A stretch of 64,000 bases of DNA from Marchantia polymorpha subsp. ruderalis. Its lineage: Eukaryota > Streptophyta > Marchantiopsida > Marchantiales > Marchantiaceae. Where the stretch lies: contig AP031358.1 in NCBI GenBank assembly GCA_037833965.1, positions 1,496,001 through 1,560,000 of the forward strand. Direction: 5' to 3'. The position numbers were made by a program, and so were the translations under genes. Of the stretch, positions 36,966 to 50,171 are shown one piece after another (position 1 is the first letter of the stretch; each line of letters opens with the position of its first letter). The notes under the pieces were generated by a model, which was not told the DNA's origin, searched no databases, and worked only from the letters and a program-made list of their open reading frames with translations.

Positions 36966-38215
36966 ATGGTGGAGACGGGATTGGCCCTGAGCGCAGTCTG
37001 CAATCGAGATCTTTTCATTTCAAAGACGTTCATGACCTTAGTGATAGAGTGTCCACCTCCGCCACAGCCTTGTATCTAAAAGTGCCGGCCATGATGTGAC
37101 CTCCAATTCTGTGCAGGTCATTTGGACTGAATTGAAGCAGCATCGAGAGATGAAGCAAGAGGACAGGTACTTTCTCGTGATCGGTCGTGGTCACTGATGG
37201 ACTACGGTACGCTTTTGGCTATCCAATCTACACAAGAGCCACACTCTAAGCTGTCATGTACGTATTACATGCAGTGTAGACTCGCCCACATCCGGAGAGA
37301 AACGCTGCAGTGCTCGATGCACATCCTTCAGTTACCTTCGTACTGTACCTTGTAGTGTACGATTTTATGTATGTTCCTCAAACAGCATGTATAACGTCGC
37401 CAGTGTCTGCGTATATGACTTCATGAGATTATTATTGTAGTAGGACCACTCCACCCCATCCCTCATGCATTAAATTCTTCACCAATCCACTGGAATGTCA
37501 CTGCGAATGAGAGCTTGGCTAGAAGGTTCCCTCCTGACAGGCGTGACCTACGAATGCGTATCTCCTGTTTGACCACGTTTTCCAGTAGATCTGACATTGG
37601 ACCCAACCAGGAACCTCGACGAGGAATGCTGTGGTCTGCTTTGCCCCTATTCGTGAAAATTACGAAATATGAGGAATTCATGAGTAACTCATCTACTCGT
37701 CGTTCGATGCATCTATGAACGTATACAAATGAATGTATGCACAGTGGACTCCACGTAAAGTACAGTATTATCTCTCATTGCTATCTACAGGTGCAACGTA
37801 TCAAGGCCGTCATGGTCACGGGAATCATACATGCATTCGATTTCGCCTGAGTCAGAATGTATTTATGGAATGAGGACTTCTGTGAATATATACGGTGGGC
37901 AATACTTGCTTCAGCCGTAACCGTCATGTACAGAAGTTATGATACGTTGGAGAGCACAACAACTGCTGCCTTGAGTAGATACTACAGTCAGCATCGTACA
38001 TGCATGGGGAAACGTATTTCTGGTCTGCATCTCTAGGCTATACTTTCATGCATACATTCGAAACTTTCAGCTCGTAGTAAAGAACTTTTTGAGATGATGG
38101 AGATCGACCTGAAAATCTGAAATAGTGCGGAAAATTGATTTGATTATTTTAACCTCGGAATTATTCTTGTACATTCTATGATCAGGTCCTTTGCGACAGT
38201 CTTATGTCTTGCCTC

Positions 38216-38232
38216 CACACACACACACACAC
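38216..38232. repeat. (CA)n microsatellite
   Basis: About eight CA units. Confidence 0.9.
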
Positions 38233-41200
38233 CGAAGCGAAATAGTTCCATTACCGAGTTTGTACTCCGACGAAATTCAAATGAGCTGAATAGTCAAGAC
38301 GTTATGATCCATTTTATTTTCATCAAGTACTGAGGGTTTTGAGGGGTACTTCATTTCTTTATATTTTGCTCTTCATGGCAGGTATTAAGTCATTACGGGT
38401 GAAGTCTCTTGTGGGTCCAACGAAAATGGAGGAAGCATTCCAGGTCTCTCAGAGTTGAGTGAAGGAAGACAGTATTGAAGACTTTCTGAATCCACATTCC
38501 ACAGAAATCAGACTTGCCCATGCTGCAATCATCACTTCCACTACTGGATGATTGGACCCAATTCATCATCACTCGAGTCTCAACGAAAGGTACGGTGGAC
38601 CCAAAGACCAGTAGAGAGAGAAAAGGAGAGTGAGATAGCCTATGTACATAGGTCTCTACTCTTTGGCTCTCATTAGCGAGGATGGAGATTACCGACTTGA
38701 AAAATCATGCAGGGAGGTCTGCGGCTGCTTAAAAAATGCCCTGTGTAATTAGCCACCACTCAACAGGGACATGAAACAGTTTAGCATAAATGTTTAACGA
38801 CTTTTGGGAACTCACATTCAACTGAAATTCCGGCGAAATTAGTTCAAAACTCTACAGCAATTCATCTTTCTTTGTGCGGCTTAATTTGTTCACTAATTAA
38901 AATCTAATCAATTCGAGACGACTGTCGATGTTTGTCTCGTATGCGCTACCGGTGCTTTACTGACTGGATCACACTAAATTTGAGATGTCACCGTGAAGTT
39001 AAACTTTTTTAATTCTAAATCTCGGGCCTCGGTACTACTTTCATCGGTTCAGAAAGCTTTCCTCGCGCAAGACCATGAATATTTAATGAGCAAACTCGCA
39101 GAAGATTTGATTGTTATAACGGACTAATCCTCGTTTTGGCACCAAAGAAGGTGGTGGCATTACTTTCAGAAGCACACTCAGCTGAAATTGCGCTGAGGCA
39201 ATCCTAGTGGACACATAAAGAATTTTCCTGTCTAGCGACTTCCAAGACGTTATTTCAAAAAGAAGACTCTCAAGTTGTATTCATTAAACCGAGGGATACA
39301 CTAAGCACGTCTAATAGTTAACGGTGAAATGTTTGAACAATATATTACTGTAACTGTATAGGAAACTTAACCCAACTCGGGAGTAGCTGTAACGAAACTT
39401 TCGTTGATTCGTTCTTCAAGTTTTATACACTTTACTTACGTCATGTTTAAAGTTTTGTAGGCGAGAAGAAAAAAAAGTCAAAGGTTCAGAAAACCTCGAA
39501 CTTAGAAAAAGATCATCAACAGGAATAAGAAGTAATTTTTCTTATGACTTTGTGGGCTAAAAGAAAATAATCTAAACATTTTTTGGTTGTTTTTCAAATT
39601 GACGACTTTCTCGCACCTCGAAAGAATTCGATGTTCAAAAATCCAATGATATTTGAAATGGAACGATAGACATGGTATAGATCACAATATTTTATAGAGA
39701 AATATACATATCATTCTTATACTACTTTTTAACAAACTTAAATGAATACTGAAATCACACTTAATACTAAAGTGCTTGAATTTCGCCCCATTGGAGTTCT
39801 TTCGAGGTGTGAATACATCAATTATTTCTCAGGAGATTAACAGGGTACACTGTAAATCGACAAACCGAAGGTGGCAAGTTAAAAGGCGGGATTTATGAAA
39901 TTCTTTTATTTTATTTTCCTTCCATTTCCTGGTGAGAAGAGTTAGCTACAAAAAGCTAAAAGCAGTAAGCGGTCAATCCAAAACGGAGGCTCTCTAGACC
40001 ACGTCGGACATCTGCTTGGGAGCGCTCTTACAGCTCAGCCGCAACGGCATCTCGCTCGGTGTTGTCCAACATTGACCCGGTCAAACCTCGACCAACTTGA
40101 CTCGACCGCTGTCTCGTAGCGCGTGGTGCGCGAACGCTTTGACGAAGATCATTGGAATAATGAAAAGCTGCGCGAGGCCCTTTGTTACTTCGCCCACATC
40201 CGGTAATACTTCGATGACTGCTTTACACTTTGACCTTCCTCCAATCGGTGATGCAGAGCATGGAGGGGTGGAATTCGAGCATGACTTCAGGCTCATTATT
40301 GTCGTCCTTCTGTTACGGAGGCATCCCTTGGAGACAAAGGTTCATTCCAGTTCCCGTGTTGCCGTGAGAGATTCACACCTCGAAAAAACCCGAATGGAGC
40401 GAAATTCAAGCACTTTCATGATTCCAGTATGCATTTAGGTTTGTTAAAAATTAGTATATCGATGTTATGTATATTGCTCTATTGTGATCTATACCATTTC
40501 TATCGTTCAAATTAAAATATACTTGATTTTTGAGCTAAAATAATTCTTCTTTAACCAAAACATCAATCATATCAGGAGATCAAAAAAAAAGCGCGGGTAT
40601 TTAAAAAAACTGAGACATTTATTGATGAGCTTTTGAATTTATGTATCTGGATGTAGATCTTTTAAGAAATCCCCTAACATGCATAGTATATAATGTATGA
40701 AATAACATCAAAATACATCAACTCAATTCTAATTTCCAATTTTAATTCAGAAATCCCGTTTTTAGGTCAGGAGTCGTAACCGGGCGATCGCTTTCAAGCT
40801 TCTTATCTATGAACAAGAGTTGCTAGACTTATTAAATGACCATTCCATGAAATCAAACTAGCTCTAATATACGTTTTCTAGCCTATTGTTAATACTTAAA
40901 TCGGATAGATATGTAGACGATTAATTTACAAAATGAATTTCGATAACTGCATACTTATGAATGTATTAACAAAGACAACAGAATTATTCGTCACTTATCA
41001 AATCACTATTCAAGTTCATTCTATTGATCTAGGTTATAATAAACAAAGATCCATTTTTGGGTAAATGAGTAAGCTTAATTATCACTTACACGCTACACGC
41101 AAGTGATGAATTGTGGATGAAATCGTCATATTGTGCTCATCCATTTTACCACATGGAACCTTGAGACCCTAGAAAAAAGAACAAGAATGGGAGTAAAGGC

Positions 41201-44200
41201 GCGAGTGGAAAAAATATATTTGCAGGTACAAAGGACGATAGAAAATAAAGAATAGTTGATATAGATTACCAAGTTTTCTATTCTTGAAATTGTCTTCTGT
41301 GAATAAAAACAAATGGTTTCTTTGACCGGCTTTCTTGTGGCTAATGTAGGAAATAGCTGTAAGAAGAACATTCATGCAAGATTGGAAAAAACCGCCGAAC
41401 AGTTATTATCACTATGGCAGAGGTGGTAACCGCAAATTTGAAGGTCATATTCCAAAGTTGCAGCCGAAAGTTGTCTAAACGAACCCGACAAAAAAATGTC
41501 GACAAAACAAGGATAATATTCTGTTCGTTAATGGCCCAGTCCTGCCAAGCCTTTGGAATGTGGATTAAGATTAGGCCGAAGGGAAAAACAAATGCGACCA
41601 CTTGGGCAAAGGACAAATGCTTCCGCATCCGCCAAGTAGCTCAAAGGCGGCATTCGTGATAAGTGCAATCCTGACTCCTACTCTCAACTAGCAAAAGAAA
41701 TTAGCCACCATTTGTGTCAAACGTGGACGACGGGGACCTACGACTTTGCTCCAATAGCTTAATGTTAGCAAGTGTTCTTTGACAAGTGTTGACAAGTCGC
41801 TTGATAATAAAATGCAAAATTCTAAATACGGAGGAAGACATAATATCGCACCATTATTACATTCTTTGGTTGAGATAATGATCAAGACCTATTCTCATAG
41901 AGATCAATCATATTCATTGAAATTCCAGAATGCTCAATAAACACCTATCCTGACCATCTTGGTGACAAAAGTGGCTTATCTTTGGAGGTTCTCCGAAGAG
42001 TTTAGGGTTGAAGGTCTTAGTCCTGTCAATTTAAGAGTGGCCCAGTCGTACCAACAATGCTATATTTTCATTTTTCACTCCATCTTTTTCCTTGTAGTCT
42101 TGCACACCACATCTTCGACACGGCGCCCAATTGACAGTCCCCATTCTGCTCAATAACATTGACTCGTTAAACTGAACTCCTAACTAACTACTGCCCCATT
42201 TTTACTGCCCGGAGGATCAAGAGTGATCTGCCAGCAAGTGACACTGCTATTATTGCAGGTGTCGTTAAAGAGGAAGTAAGCTCGCAATAAGCATTCACGG
42301 GTTAAAAGTGAAGCTCTACATTGCGCGAATGAGTGGTTGGACGCCTGGTGTCCAATGATTTGACCCATGTTCTGAGCTGACAATGGGCACATAACTGACG
42401 TGGAATTTTGGAGGTCTAAGAGCCAACCCAAACTTGATGCAGTGCCCATCTAATGTTCTGATTAAGGTCTCGTGACTCGTATTAGTGCAGACTAGGATCC
42501 TGTGACAGCAGCTCAAATCGTACTGATACCCGCTTAGTTCCGACCACATAATCAAATCATGATGGCTGTCCATGTATTTAGTCTCCTTGATTATTACCGA
42601 ACTCCTACAGATGCTTTGGTGTTTTCCTCGTGTGGTAAATTGGCCTCAAACGAGCTCGGGAGAATAACAGTGCCGAAGGTGGATATGATGGCAAGGAGAC
42701 TGTTGACTTTTGATTGCACACCATCATTCTTTCCCTTCGGCAGAGCATACAATGAGGTGGACACATCCCTTCTTTCCATTGGCTGACATCGCTGCGAACG
42801 CGTATACCAAACTGATGGCATGCCTCAAGGGACTGAACTAGTCGTAGAGCAGCACTCATAGCATGTGATGTTTGTGTGAGATCTTGACAGGCCTTCCTCC
42901 CTCGTTTGTGAGATTAAAAAGAGACCGGAAGATCGTTGCAACACTTTGCAGAGGTCATAAATAACATCGGACCTAAGCTTGAACCATACTACGAGATTGA
43001 CCAACCTTACATTAATTTGTCTTCGTACAATCTTTTGAGCAATCTTTCATGCATGGTACTATTTCTTCAGCTAGAGCTTCTTCGCAGTCAGACCAAAATA
43101 GGTGACAGTACCTGCTGATTGTAATGAGTGTAGCCCCGTCTGATACGATCAGAGGCTTTAAGAGCACCGAACATGAAGATGATGTTCGTTGGAGGGCTAC
43201 TTCCACTTTGTAGTATGGAGGTGGAAACGAGATTTGACTTCCATCTAGAACCAGCATGGCCAGGGCTCAGGGGACCACGCTTTGAACACCCTGCACTGAA
43301 TTTCATATTGGGCATTGCATGCGTCTCACCTCCAGCAGGGCAGTCCAAAACAGAGGGCCCTCGGTGTCCAATCGCAAGAAGCGAGCAGCATGCTGCATCT
43401 ACTTCAATTTCAGGTACCCCACGACCCTGAACTGTTTTTTCTTGCATGGCGTATTGTTCGGGCTGTACGATGCAGAGGTGTTTTGTCCGGCAATTGTCGA
43501 CAATGCTCCTTCCTTTTCTATGCCATCGTGTGCTGATTCTCCTGATCATAATTGTCAGGCCAGCGGCAAATTTTACAGATCACATACCAGGAAATTCTGG
43601 TTGCTTTCTGTTTACCTCACTGGCTGATAATTATTCATCGACCAGGATCCAGCAAGAATGCTATTGGATCGTTTCCCGCGGAGTCTGAACACGCTTGCTC
43701 TGCGTAGGTCAGATTGAAGTCTAGACGACTAATTGGGTTCTTAATGGATCCGTCCCAAATTGCTTGTTGTAAACTCGTTGTACAGTTGTACTAAAGACGT
43801 ACTCCTTCACATCCATGCAACAATTTACATGACAGTGGTGCATATTTTCTTACAGATATCAAAGGTTCGGAGTTTCACAATGGATTTGTCCACCCACGAA
43901 TCTAAGAGCAAAGAAAATAAATAAAAGGTACCAGGGGCTCCAACTAAAATATGCTAACGATCTGGTGTCACTCAAGATCCAAAGAATGAGCACCTTCTAA
44001 TGATTGAGGTGGATTCGGCGCTAGGTCCTCACAAAGTAATCTTGTAAACATCTAGGTCGGATGCTGCAATACGTTCATGAACGGATTTTGTTAATATTAT
44101 CAACTACTGTTATTGAAACATTCAGAGAGATGATACAATCAGTTAATTTAGATTGATATTACTATTGCCCTTGTTTCACAATATAATGAGTATCCAAAGA

Positions 44201-45517
44201 TAAATTAAATTATCTAATTGATTTGCTGTGGATTAAAATTTCTATTGTTTTATGTAAAAAAATGAAACAACATTAATTAATTCATTAATAAGACAAAATT
44301 ATGTAATGAGTAAATTAGAGTAATATTCTTGTCGCAAAAGGTCTATGAATGTCATGTTTATGTAGTTGACATATTTTAATATGCTTTTTATGACTTACTT
44401 GTACTAGTAGTAGGGAAATAGTAATATATTGCTTGAAAAAGTGTAGTAAAACATTGAATGTTCGTAAGACATAGGAAAGTGCTAGTTAGTTATCAGCCAC
44501 TTTGGGCTGATCATCCATCAACCTAGTATTCTATAGACCAGGATTGGTTTAAGGTTATAGGTGCCGTTGGATTTAGTTTATGGCTCTTATAACATGGTTG
44601 GTCTCTTCGCAAACAAACTTCGGTGGCCACTGTACGCTCCTTCTGTGGACTACCCCAACCGGCCGGCACCTCGGACCCTCGCAGCAGCTCAATTGGGTTC
44701 GGCTCATCCTCTTGATGGTTTGATCTGACCAAATGCATGTTGCTGCGGTTGCCGCTGGCCTGAATGTGGATCGCGGCAATGTGATGAGGGCGGGGTGGGG
44801 ATGGATGTGTGACCCAACAGATTGTGGAGGGAGGGAGAGGGGTGAAGTAGAAAGGAGAAAGAAGATGTTGATTGATTGAATTGATGTGCACATTTCAGTT
44901 TCAGATAATATTCAGCTCAGATCATCGAGCAGGCGCAGAGGTCGCTCGTTGCTGTCGCAGTGACGTTTTCATAAAACTCCCAATGTGCGCCCCGTGATAA
45001 ATTCCGCAATATGTAACCGCGAAAAAAATATTTTCGCAAGGAAAATGTTTTCACTTCCTGCTGGCTGCTGCAGCTGATTGAATGAGTGAATCCATCGACA
45101 AGCTCCCCGTTCGGAGCTTGGGCTCTGGCTGGATCCGTGGTCAAACTTTATCTTCCAAGTAAAGGCCTTCTCCCGATAAGGACCGAAGGCCTCGCTACTG
45201 TTAAGAGTCCAGGTAAGAGGGCCCAAGGTGCATGCGGGTTGTGGGCAATCCACAATGGGGTAGAGTGACCACCCTAGTTTGAGGAGTTCAGCCATGTTAG
45301 AAGAGCAATAAATTGAATACACTCTCACCTCTAACATTGGACCAATCCTGGTTGACGTCATACTAGAATGAGGTATGATTAGACCAAAGTGAGAGATAAC
45401 TAGTCACTCTCTAAATATATTGCAAAAAGTTCTTGTATATTCTCTCACAAACATTTTGCAATCAGTATCCAAGGAGAGCAAATAACCTTCATACATACCA
45501 CCATAATTTAAAAACAT

Positions 45518-45549
45518 ACCTTCTACTATCCAAGAAGGTAGTAGAAGGT
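45518..45549. repeat. Inverted repeat, 11-base arms
   Basis: ACCTTCTACTA (45518-45528) pairs with TAGTAGAAGGT (45539-45549) with a 10-base loop. Confidence 0.8.
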
Positions 45550-48500
45550 CATATGAAGAATTCTTACCCATAGCGTACGCAACAGTAACATAGATTTTTT
45601 GTGAATAAGTTGTCTCTAACCCATATCAACCGTCCATACGTGAAAAATATGACACTAACATTGATAATAAAGAAATTTAAAGTATTTTTGTTTATTTTCA
45701 AAATTATGGTTACCTAGAGTATATCATCTGCTGAAAATAGCTACAAATGCACCGAATGGCTGTATTTGAGTCAATACCGCACTCTTAGGTTGTAATTTCG
45801 GGAAGAATCTATCCATTATATCTCTCTCGACAAGCTACTTGTTCCAATAGGGTGGAACCAGATCTATGTGACCGTGACCTACTATAGTGAGAGAGAGGGT
45901 AAAGCATTTCCACCATATAATTGTAATAACTCGTTATCGGTTCTGTTCCACACACGAATTCCAGTTTTGCTGAAGTCTTCCTTTTATTGTGTTATCGAAA
46001 GTAATTTCCATGATACATAATCATCCAGTGGAGCTCACATTTACATCCGCAAATTTACTATGAAGAGTATCGCCACTGTACTAATCACCTTCAAGTCCTT
46101 CGACCGATCTCCGATATAGCAACAGTAAGCAGAAGACTTGATCTATAATCAACAACCCGAAGATATCTAAGGGCAACGGAAGTAAATCTCGTTTATGATT
46201 TTCAATGCCGATGACCTTCCACCATAAAGACACACATCTGCTCTGAAAATAATTGAAACTCATCATATTATATAATATACTCGTCAAGATAATTGTTCCT
46301 CCTGCGAAGAACATTATTTCGCTAAGAAGGCAGAAGTTGAGGAGAAAGAACTCTTCCACTTTTTGACAGTAGTATAAAACACTTTAATCATTTTGAACTT
46401 TTGCGGTCTCGTTACCTTATCATCGTTATTCTCCTCATCAGCCAATCAGTCTCGGTCTTTACACGCATGGAAAAGATACTCCTCTACTCTATTCATGGCC
46501 CTGAGCAGTGGAGCTCCGAATTGGCATGCCCCTGGGAATAATTGCAGTTAGCTGGTAATAAATATTGGCAAAGCAAATCTAGTGAATGTGGTGACATATC
46601 GCCCCGGCACTCTTGCTGTCTCGCAGCACAGAGGTAGGTAAAGCTTCTCAGAGGTAAAGTGCCAGACAAATCATCGTCAAACTGGAAATAAAGTTCCGAT
46701 CACAAAGCGTGAGGGAGGGAAAAGTACCCACAGGCTCCATTATTCCCGGTCTCGATGAATTAGATCCCGCAGTGGTGCCCAGTTGTTGCTGCTGCAGGGA
46801 AGTAACTCGCAGGTTCGCACCGATGCTGCTGGTTTTCAGAATCTGTACCGAGGACAATGGGAGCCGGTTGCAGGAGATCGACCACCTGCATCAGCCACCT
46901 CTGCAAGCTGCTCTGTCACGAAGAACTTCGCCTCTGACATGGCCAGCCGGGTCCATCTGGATGTGAGCGAACGCTGGCGAACCGGAAGATGCTAAACTGC
47001 TGATGCTGTAAAGTGGGCTCTGATTCAGCGCTGTCTCAGGAATTCATGAGGCAGCGCAGCGAGCGAGCGAGCTAAGGAGTGCGGGAGCAGTGACCGTGGT
47101 GGTGTGATCTTCAGGAGAAAGGCAATAGACACGCACAAAGCGAGAGAGATCGATGGATAGAGAGATAGATAGATGGATGGATGCCTGACGGAGGGGCCTG
47201 GCGCACGGGACGAACTCCACCTCTCCCTCGCCACGTTCTGCAGATGTGGGGAAGTTGAGCGATGTCCTGCTCCGGCATACGCTGTCACACATTGACCTCA
47301 GAGAGTCCACGCGCAAGAGAATCAAAATCATTTTGTGGCTTCTGATTCAGTGTTGTCCTCTTGCTTCCTCGGCCTGGCGCCCGACAAAGAGACAGGCGTG
47401 AGCTCGTCCAGGGCCCAGAGGCTGATGCCCCACAGCAACGAAGTGCTCTGCGACAGACATGATGCGTCTCACGACTAGCTCGAATGAGCCTCCGGCAGTT
47501 CACGAGCTCATGCACCAGAGCCGTCCCGATGCTTGTGCTATAATGTTGTCCTGTTCGCCCAGTACAAACGACTGGAGCAGACAAATGACTGAGACAAGGA
47601 CGTCCAGATTCCATGGTGGAAAAAGCAATGTTCTCCTCTCTGCGAGTGGGGGACCTGTCGAGTATCAATACGGTTTCACAAAAGTGCAGGCAAAACTTTT
47701 CACAGAGCTCTAATTCACATGTCGATTGTCGTGATTCTGAGCGTCACTTCCATTCATTTCGCTGAGTTCTTCTCCTGTCGTGTGCCAAAACCCAACAACA
47801 AAGACGATCGATGATTGAGAAGTTCCATGTCGCCTCTCTAGAATCAGCCTGCATAGTTTTTATTTCAAGTATCTCGGAGTGAAAACTTCAATTCCAATTC
47901 CAGATCATGAAGTGCGTTGTTGGTCATATTTCCCAACTATACACGAGGAAGATACAAAGAAGACGGCCTGCCACCTAATGTAGGGTTTATCTTGGAACGA
48001 CCCTCTTGGGAACTAGCCCCGTCACCGAATCCGAGGAGACGTCCTTTGTGAGTGTGGGTGGCGAGGTGGCAGCATCGGGATGGAAGAAGTGCCGAGATCT
48101 TGAAACATGAAGACGTCGCTCCCGCAGGTCGAGAGAAAAATTACAAGTGAAGCCAATGAAGCAGCGAGTGATTCTCGTCGTGCTCGGCTTCTGCTCGAGA
48201 TTCGAGTCTTCTGATGGTAATTCTAGACAGGTATAAATGTGCGGGCTGGGCTCTCTATGGACCAAAACATGCTACTAATGTAGAATCGCTCGGCTTGTAG
48301 ATCAATCTCAGCGCCGATGATGATGATGGTCATGATGACGATCCCATAAGCCTTCGGCAATCCCTGGCTCTTCTTCAGAAAATGTCAAGTTAGAATACCG
48401 GATCCTCAGATTGTTCGTTTAGATTGGTGGTGGTGGCAGCTGCAGGTCCTGCAAGGGCTCCACCTAAAATCATTCCCTTATTCTCGTCCGTAAGTGTCAT

Positions 48501-48851
48501 CGAATTGTGGCAAATGCAACTGTGGCCGATTTTCGGCCATGCTCTGCGTGGTCGATCGGTCGATCGATCGGTGATCGTGAACTAATTATTGTACAATTTC
48601 TCTCCGATGAACTCCTAAAGCTTCAGTCTCCGGAGCTGTCAATCAAATCTACGCCTTCCCTAACCTCGGCTCCGGTGGCATTGCTGATTGAACTCTATTT
48701 TTAATTCATTCAGTCGTTACGCTGCAAGTTCCTACGCCCTACAATGTAGTTCTACAATCTACGAGAGAGACGCTCAGAGAGCTGCCAATGGCTACTACCC
48801 GCCTCTGTCCGTGGTCGCAATCTCCTCTTCTATCTCTCCCTCTCTCCTCTT

Positions 48852-48860
<9 letters not shown>

Positions 48861-48883
<23 letters not shown>
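48861..48883. repeat. (CT)n microsatellite
   Basis: About eleven CT units lie about 100 bases past the stop of the Ser/Arg-rich gene. Confidence 0.9.
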
Positions 48884-48989
48884 GTGGCACCTGAAATTAA
48901 GCCTCGTCTACACTATACAGTTCATGGAATCATGATGATCAGCTACGGAGAAGGTCAGATCACACGGGGATGAATTTGGCAGGGACGGA

Positions 48990-50171
48990 TCAACGCACGC
49001 AGCTGACGGATCGGTGGTAGAAGAGCATGACGTTGCGGCAGAAGCCGACCTCGTCCTCGATCTCGTCGACGTGGATGGGGCCGAACTTGCAGTCGAAGGC
49101 CGCGGCGGGGGGGCCGTCGCCGGCGCGATCCTCCGCGGCCTTGAGCATGGCGCGGAGGTAGCAGTCGCGAGGGCGCTTGGGGCCGGCGCGGCCGAGGTTG
49201 ATATGGAAGTGCACGACGCCGCGCGACGCCTTCCAGAGTCGCGACTTGCGCAGGATGTTCTTGGATCGCTTGAGGCGCCGCTGCTGCGGCTGCATGGCGC
49301 GCACCGACTCCAAGCGGCGCAGGGCGCGCGCCGGGTCGACGCGCTTGAACGAGCGCAGGGTGTCGATGCGCTTGAACGAGCGGTGCTTCGCGACCTCGGC
49401 CATGGCCCGGTCGCTGTCGCGCGTCCGCACGGGGCAGCCCGGCTGCAGCTTGGCGCTGATGATGACGAGCGAGTCCACGTGCTTGAGCTTCATGTTCGGC
49501 GCCGGCTTCGACCAATTGAGCCCCCCGAACGAGTCCTCGCGCGTCAGAGGCGGCGACGACGAGCTCACGCCCAGCTGCACGTGGAACTTCTTCGGCACCA
49601 GCGAGTCGGTGCGCTTGAGCAATCGATCTCTCCGTCTGATTTTGATGGGGTCGCTGCGCTGCAGCAGCCGGTTCTCGAGGCCGGCCACGGCGAACGCGAG
49701 CTTCGAGGACCCGGAGCTGCTTCTCGATCGAGACAAGTTTCCTCGGCTCCTCGATCGAGTGAGATCCCTGGACGAGCACGAACTCATGCTGTACTTCGAC
49801 GAGCCGGAATTGCTCGACGATAGGCTGTACTCCGGAGGCCGGATGGTGTCGCTGCGCTTGAGCAGCCGCGGGTCGGGAGCTATGGCCTGGCGCGAGCGTC
49901 GGGATGAGCCCGAGCTGCTGTACTTGGACGACCCGGAGCTGCTTCTGGATCGAGTGAACTCCTTCGCCCCGCGCCCTGAGCTGCTCCTAGATCGGCTAAA
50001 TTCCTGCGACGAGCCGGAACTGATCCTCGATCGCGCGACATCCAAGTCCACGGCCGCGCTGTTGCGCTGGGCGGAGTCCTCCAATCGCTCGTACGTGTTG
50101 CGGAAGAAAGCGTCACGGACTTTTCCCTTGATGATTGCCTTCAAGATCCTCTTGCGCCTAGACATTGGCAT
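48990..50171 (-). CDS. Ser/Arg-rich repeat protein of unknown function (intronless)
   Basis: This is a 393-residue frame starting at the first ATG, 50171 (MPMSRRKRIL). The frame stays open upstream to 50288 but without an ATG. Residues 47-157 are low-complexity, with SRSRSSSGSSK-type units at about 59-67, 74-83 and 148-157. Scattered through residues 103-306 are about eight copies of a short degenerate motif, (L/F)-(K/Q/R)-R-x-(D/E)-(S/T/P)-(L/I/V): LKRSDTI at 104, LQRSDPI at 170, LKRTDSL at 185, LKHVDSL at 229, FKRIDTL at 266, FKRVDPA at 275 and LRRLESV at 284. The C-terminus (about 318-390, with HFHINLGRAGPKRPRDCYL and FGPIHVDEIEDEVGFCRN) is non-repetitive and looks folded. No signal peptide or membrane segment is seen. 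The family is unknown to me. High GC and an open opposite strand leave slight doubt, but the ordered protein repeats favour this strand. Confidence 0.7.
   Translation of the reverse strand: MPMSRRKRILKAIIKGKVRDAFFRNTYERLEDSAQRNSAAVDLDVARSRISSGSSQEFSRSRSSSGRGAKEFTRSRSSSGSSKYSSSGSSRRSRQAIAPDPRLLKRSDTIRPPEYSLSSSNSGSSKYSMSSCSSRDLTRSRSRGNLSRSRSSSGSSKLAFAVAGLENRLLQRSDPIKIRRRDRLLKRTDSLVPKKFHVQLGVSSSSPPLTREDSFGGLNWSKPAPNMKLKHVDSLVIISAKLQPGCPVRTRDSDRAMAEVAKHRSFKRIDTLRSFKRVDPARALRRLESVRAMQPQQRRLKRSKNILRKSRLWKASRGVVHFHINLGRAGPKRPRDCYLRAMLKAAEDRAGDGPPAAAFDCKFGPIHVDEIEDEVGFCRNVMLFYHRSVSCVR

Larger units (their letters stand above)
36966..48989. other. No firmly recognised gene
   Basis: About 12 kb of mixed composition. 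The block 41.3-43.7 kb is rich in short open frames on the minus strand, some bounded by GT/AG, but I could not chain them into a protein. A short piece, RFLRLDTEG near 43.35-43.40 kb, faintly recalls S-domain lectin proteins; this is too weak to name. AT-rich stretches at 39.4-41.1 kb and 44.0-44.4 kb show nothing. A (CA)n run lies at 38216-38232 and a (CT)n run at 48861-48883. Confidence 0.45.

Noticed and set aside
47136..47182. Cluster of GATA-type repeats (GATCGATGGATAGAGAGATAGATAGATGG)
   Set aside because: Simple-sequence DNA without further structure.
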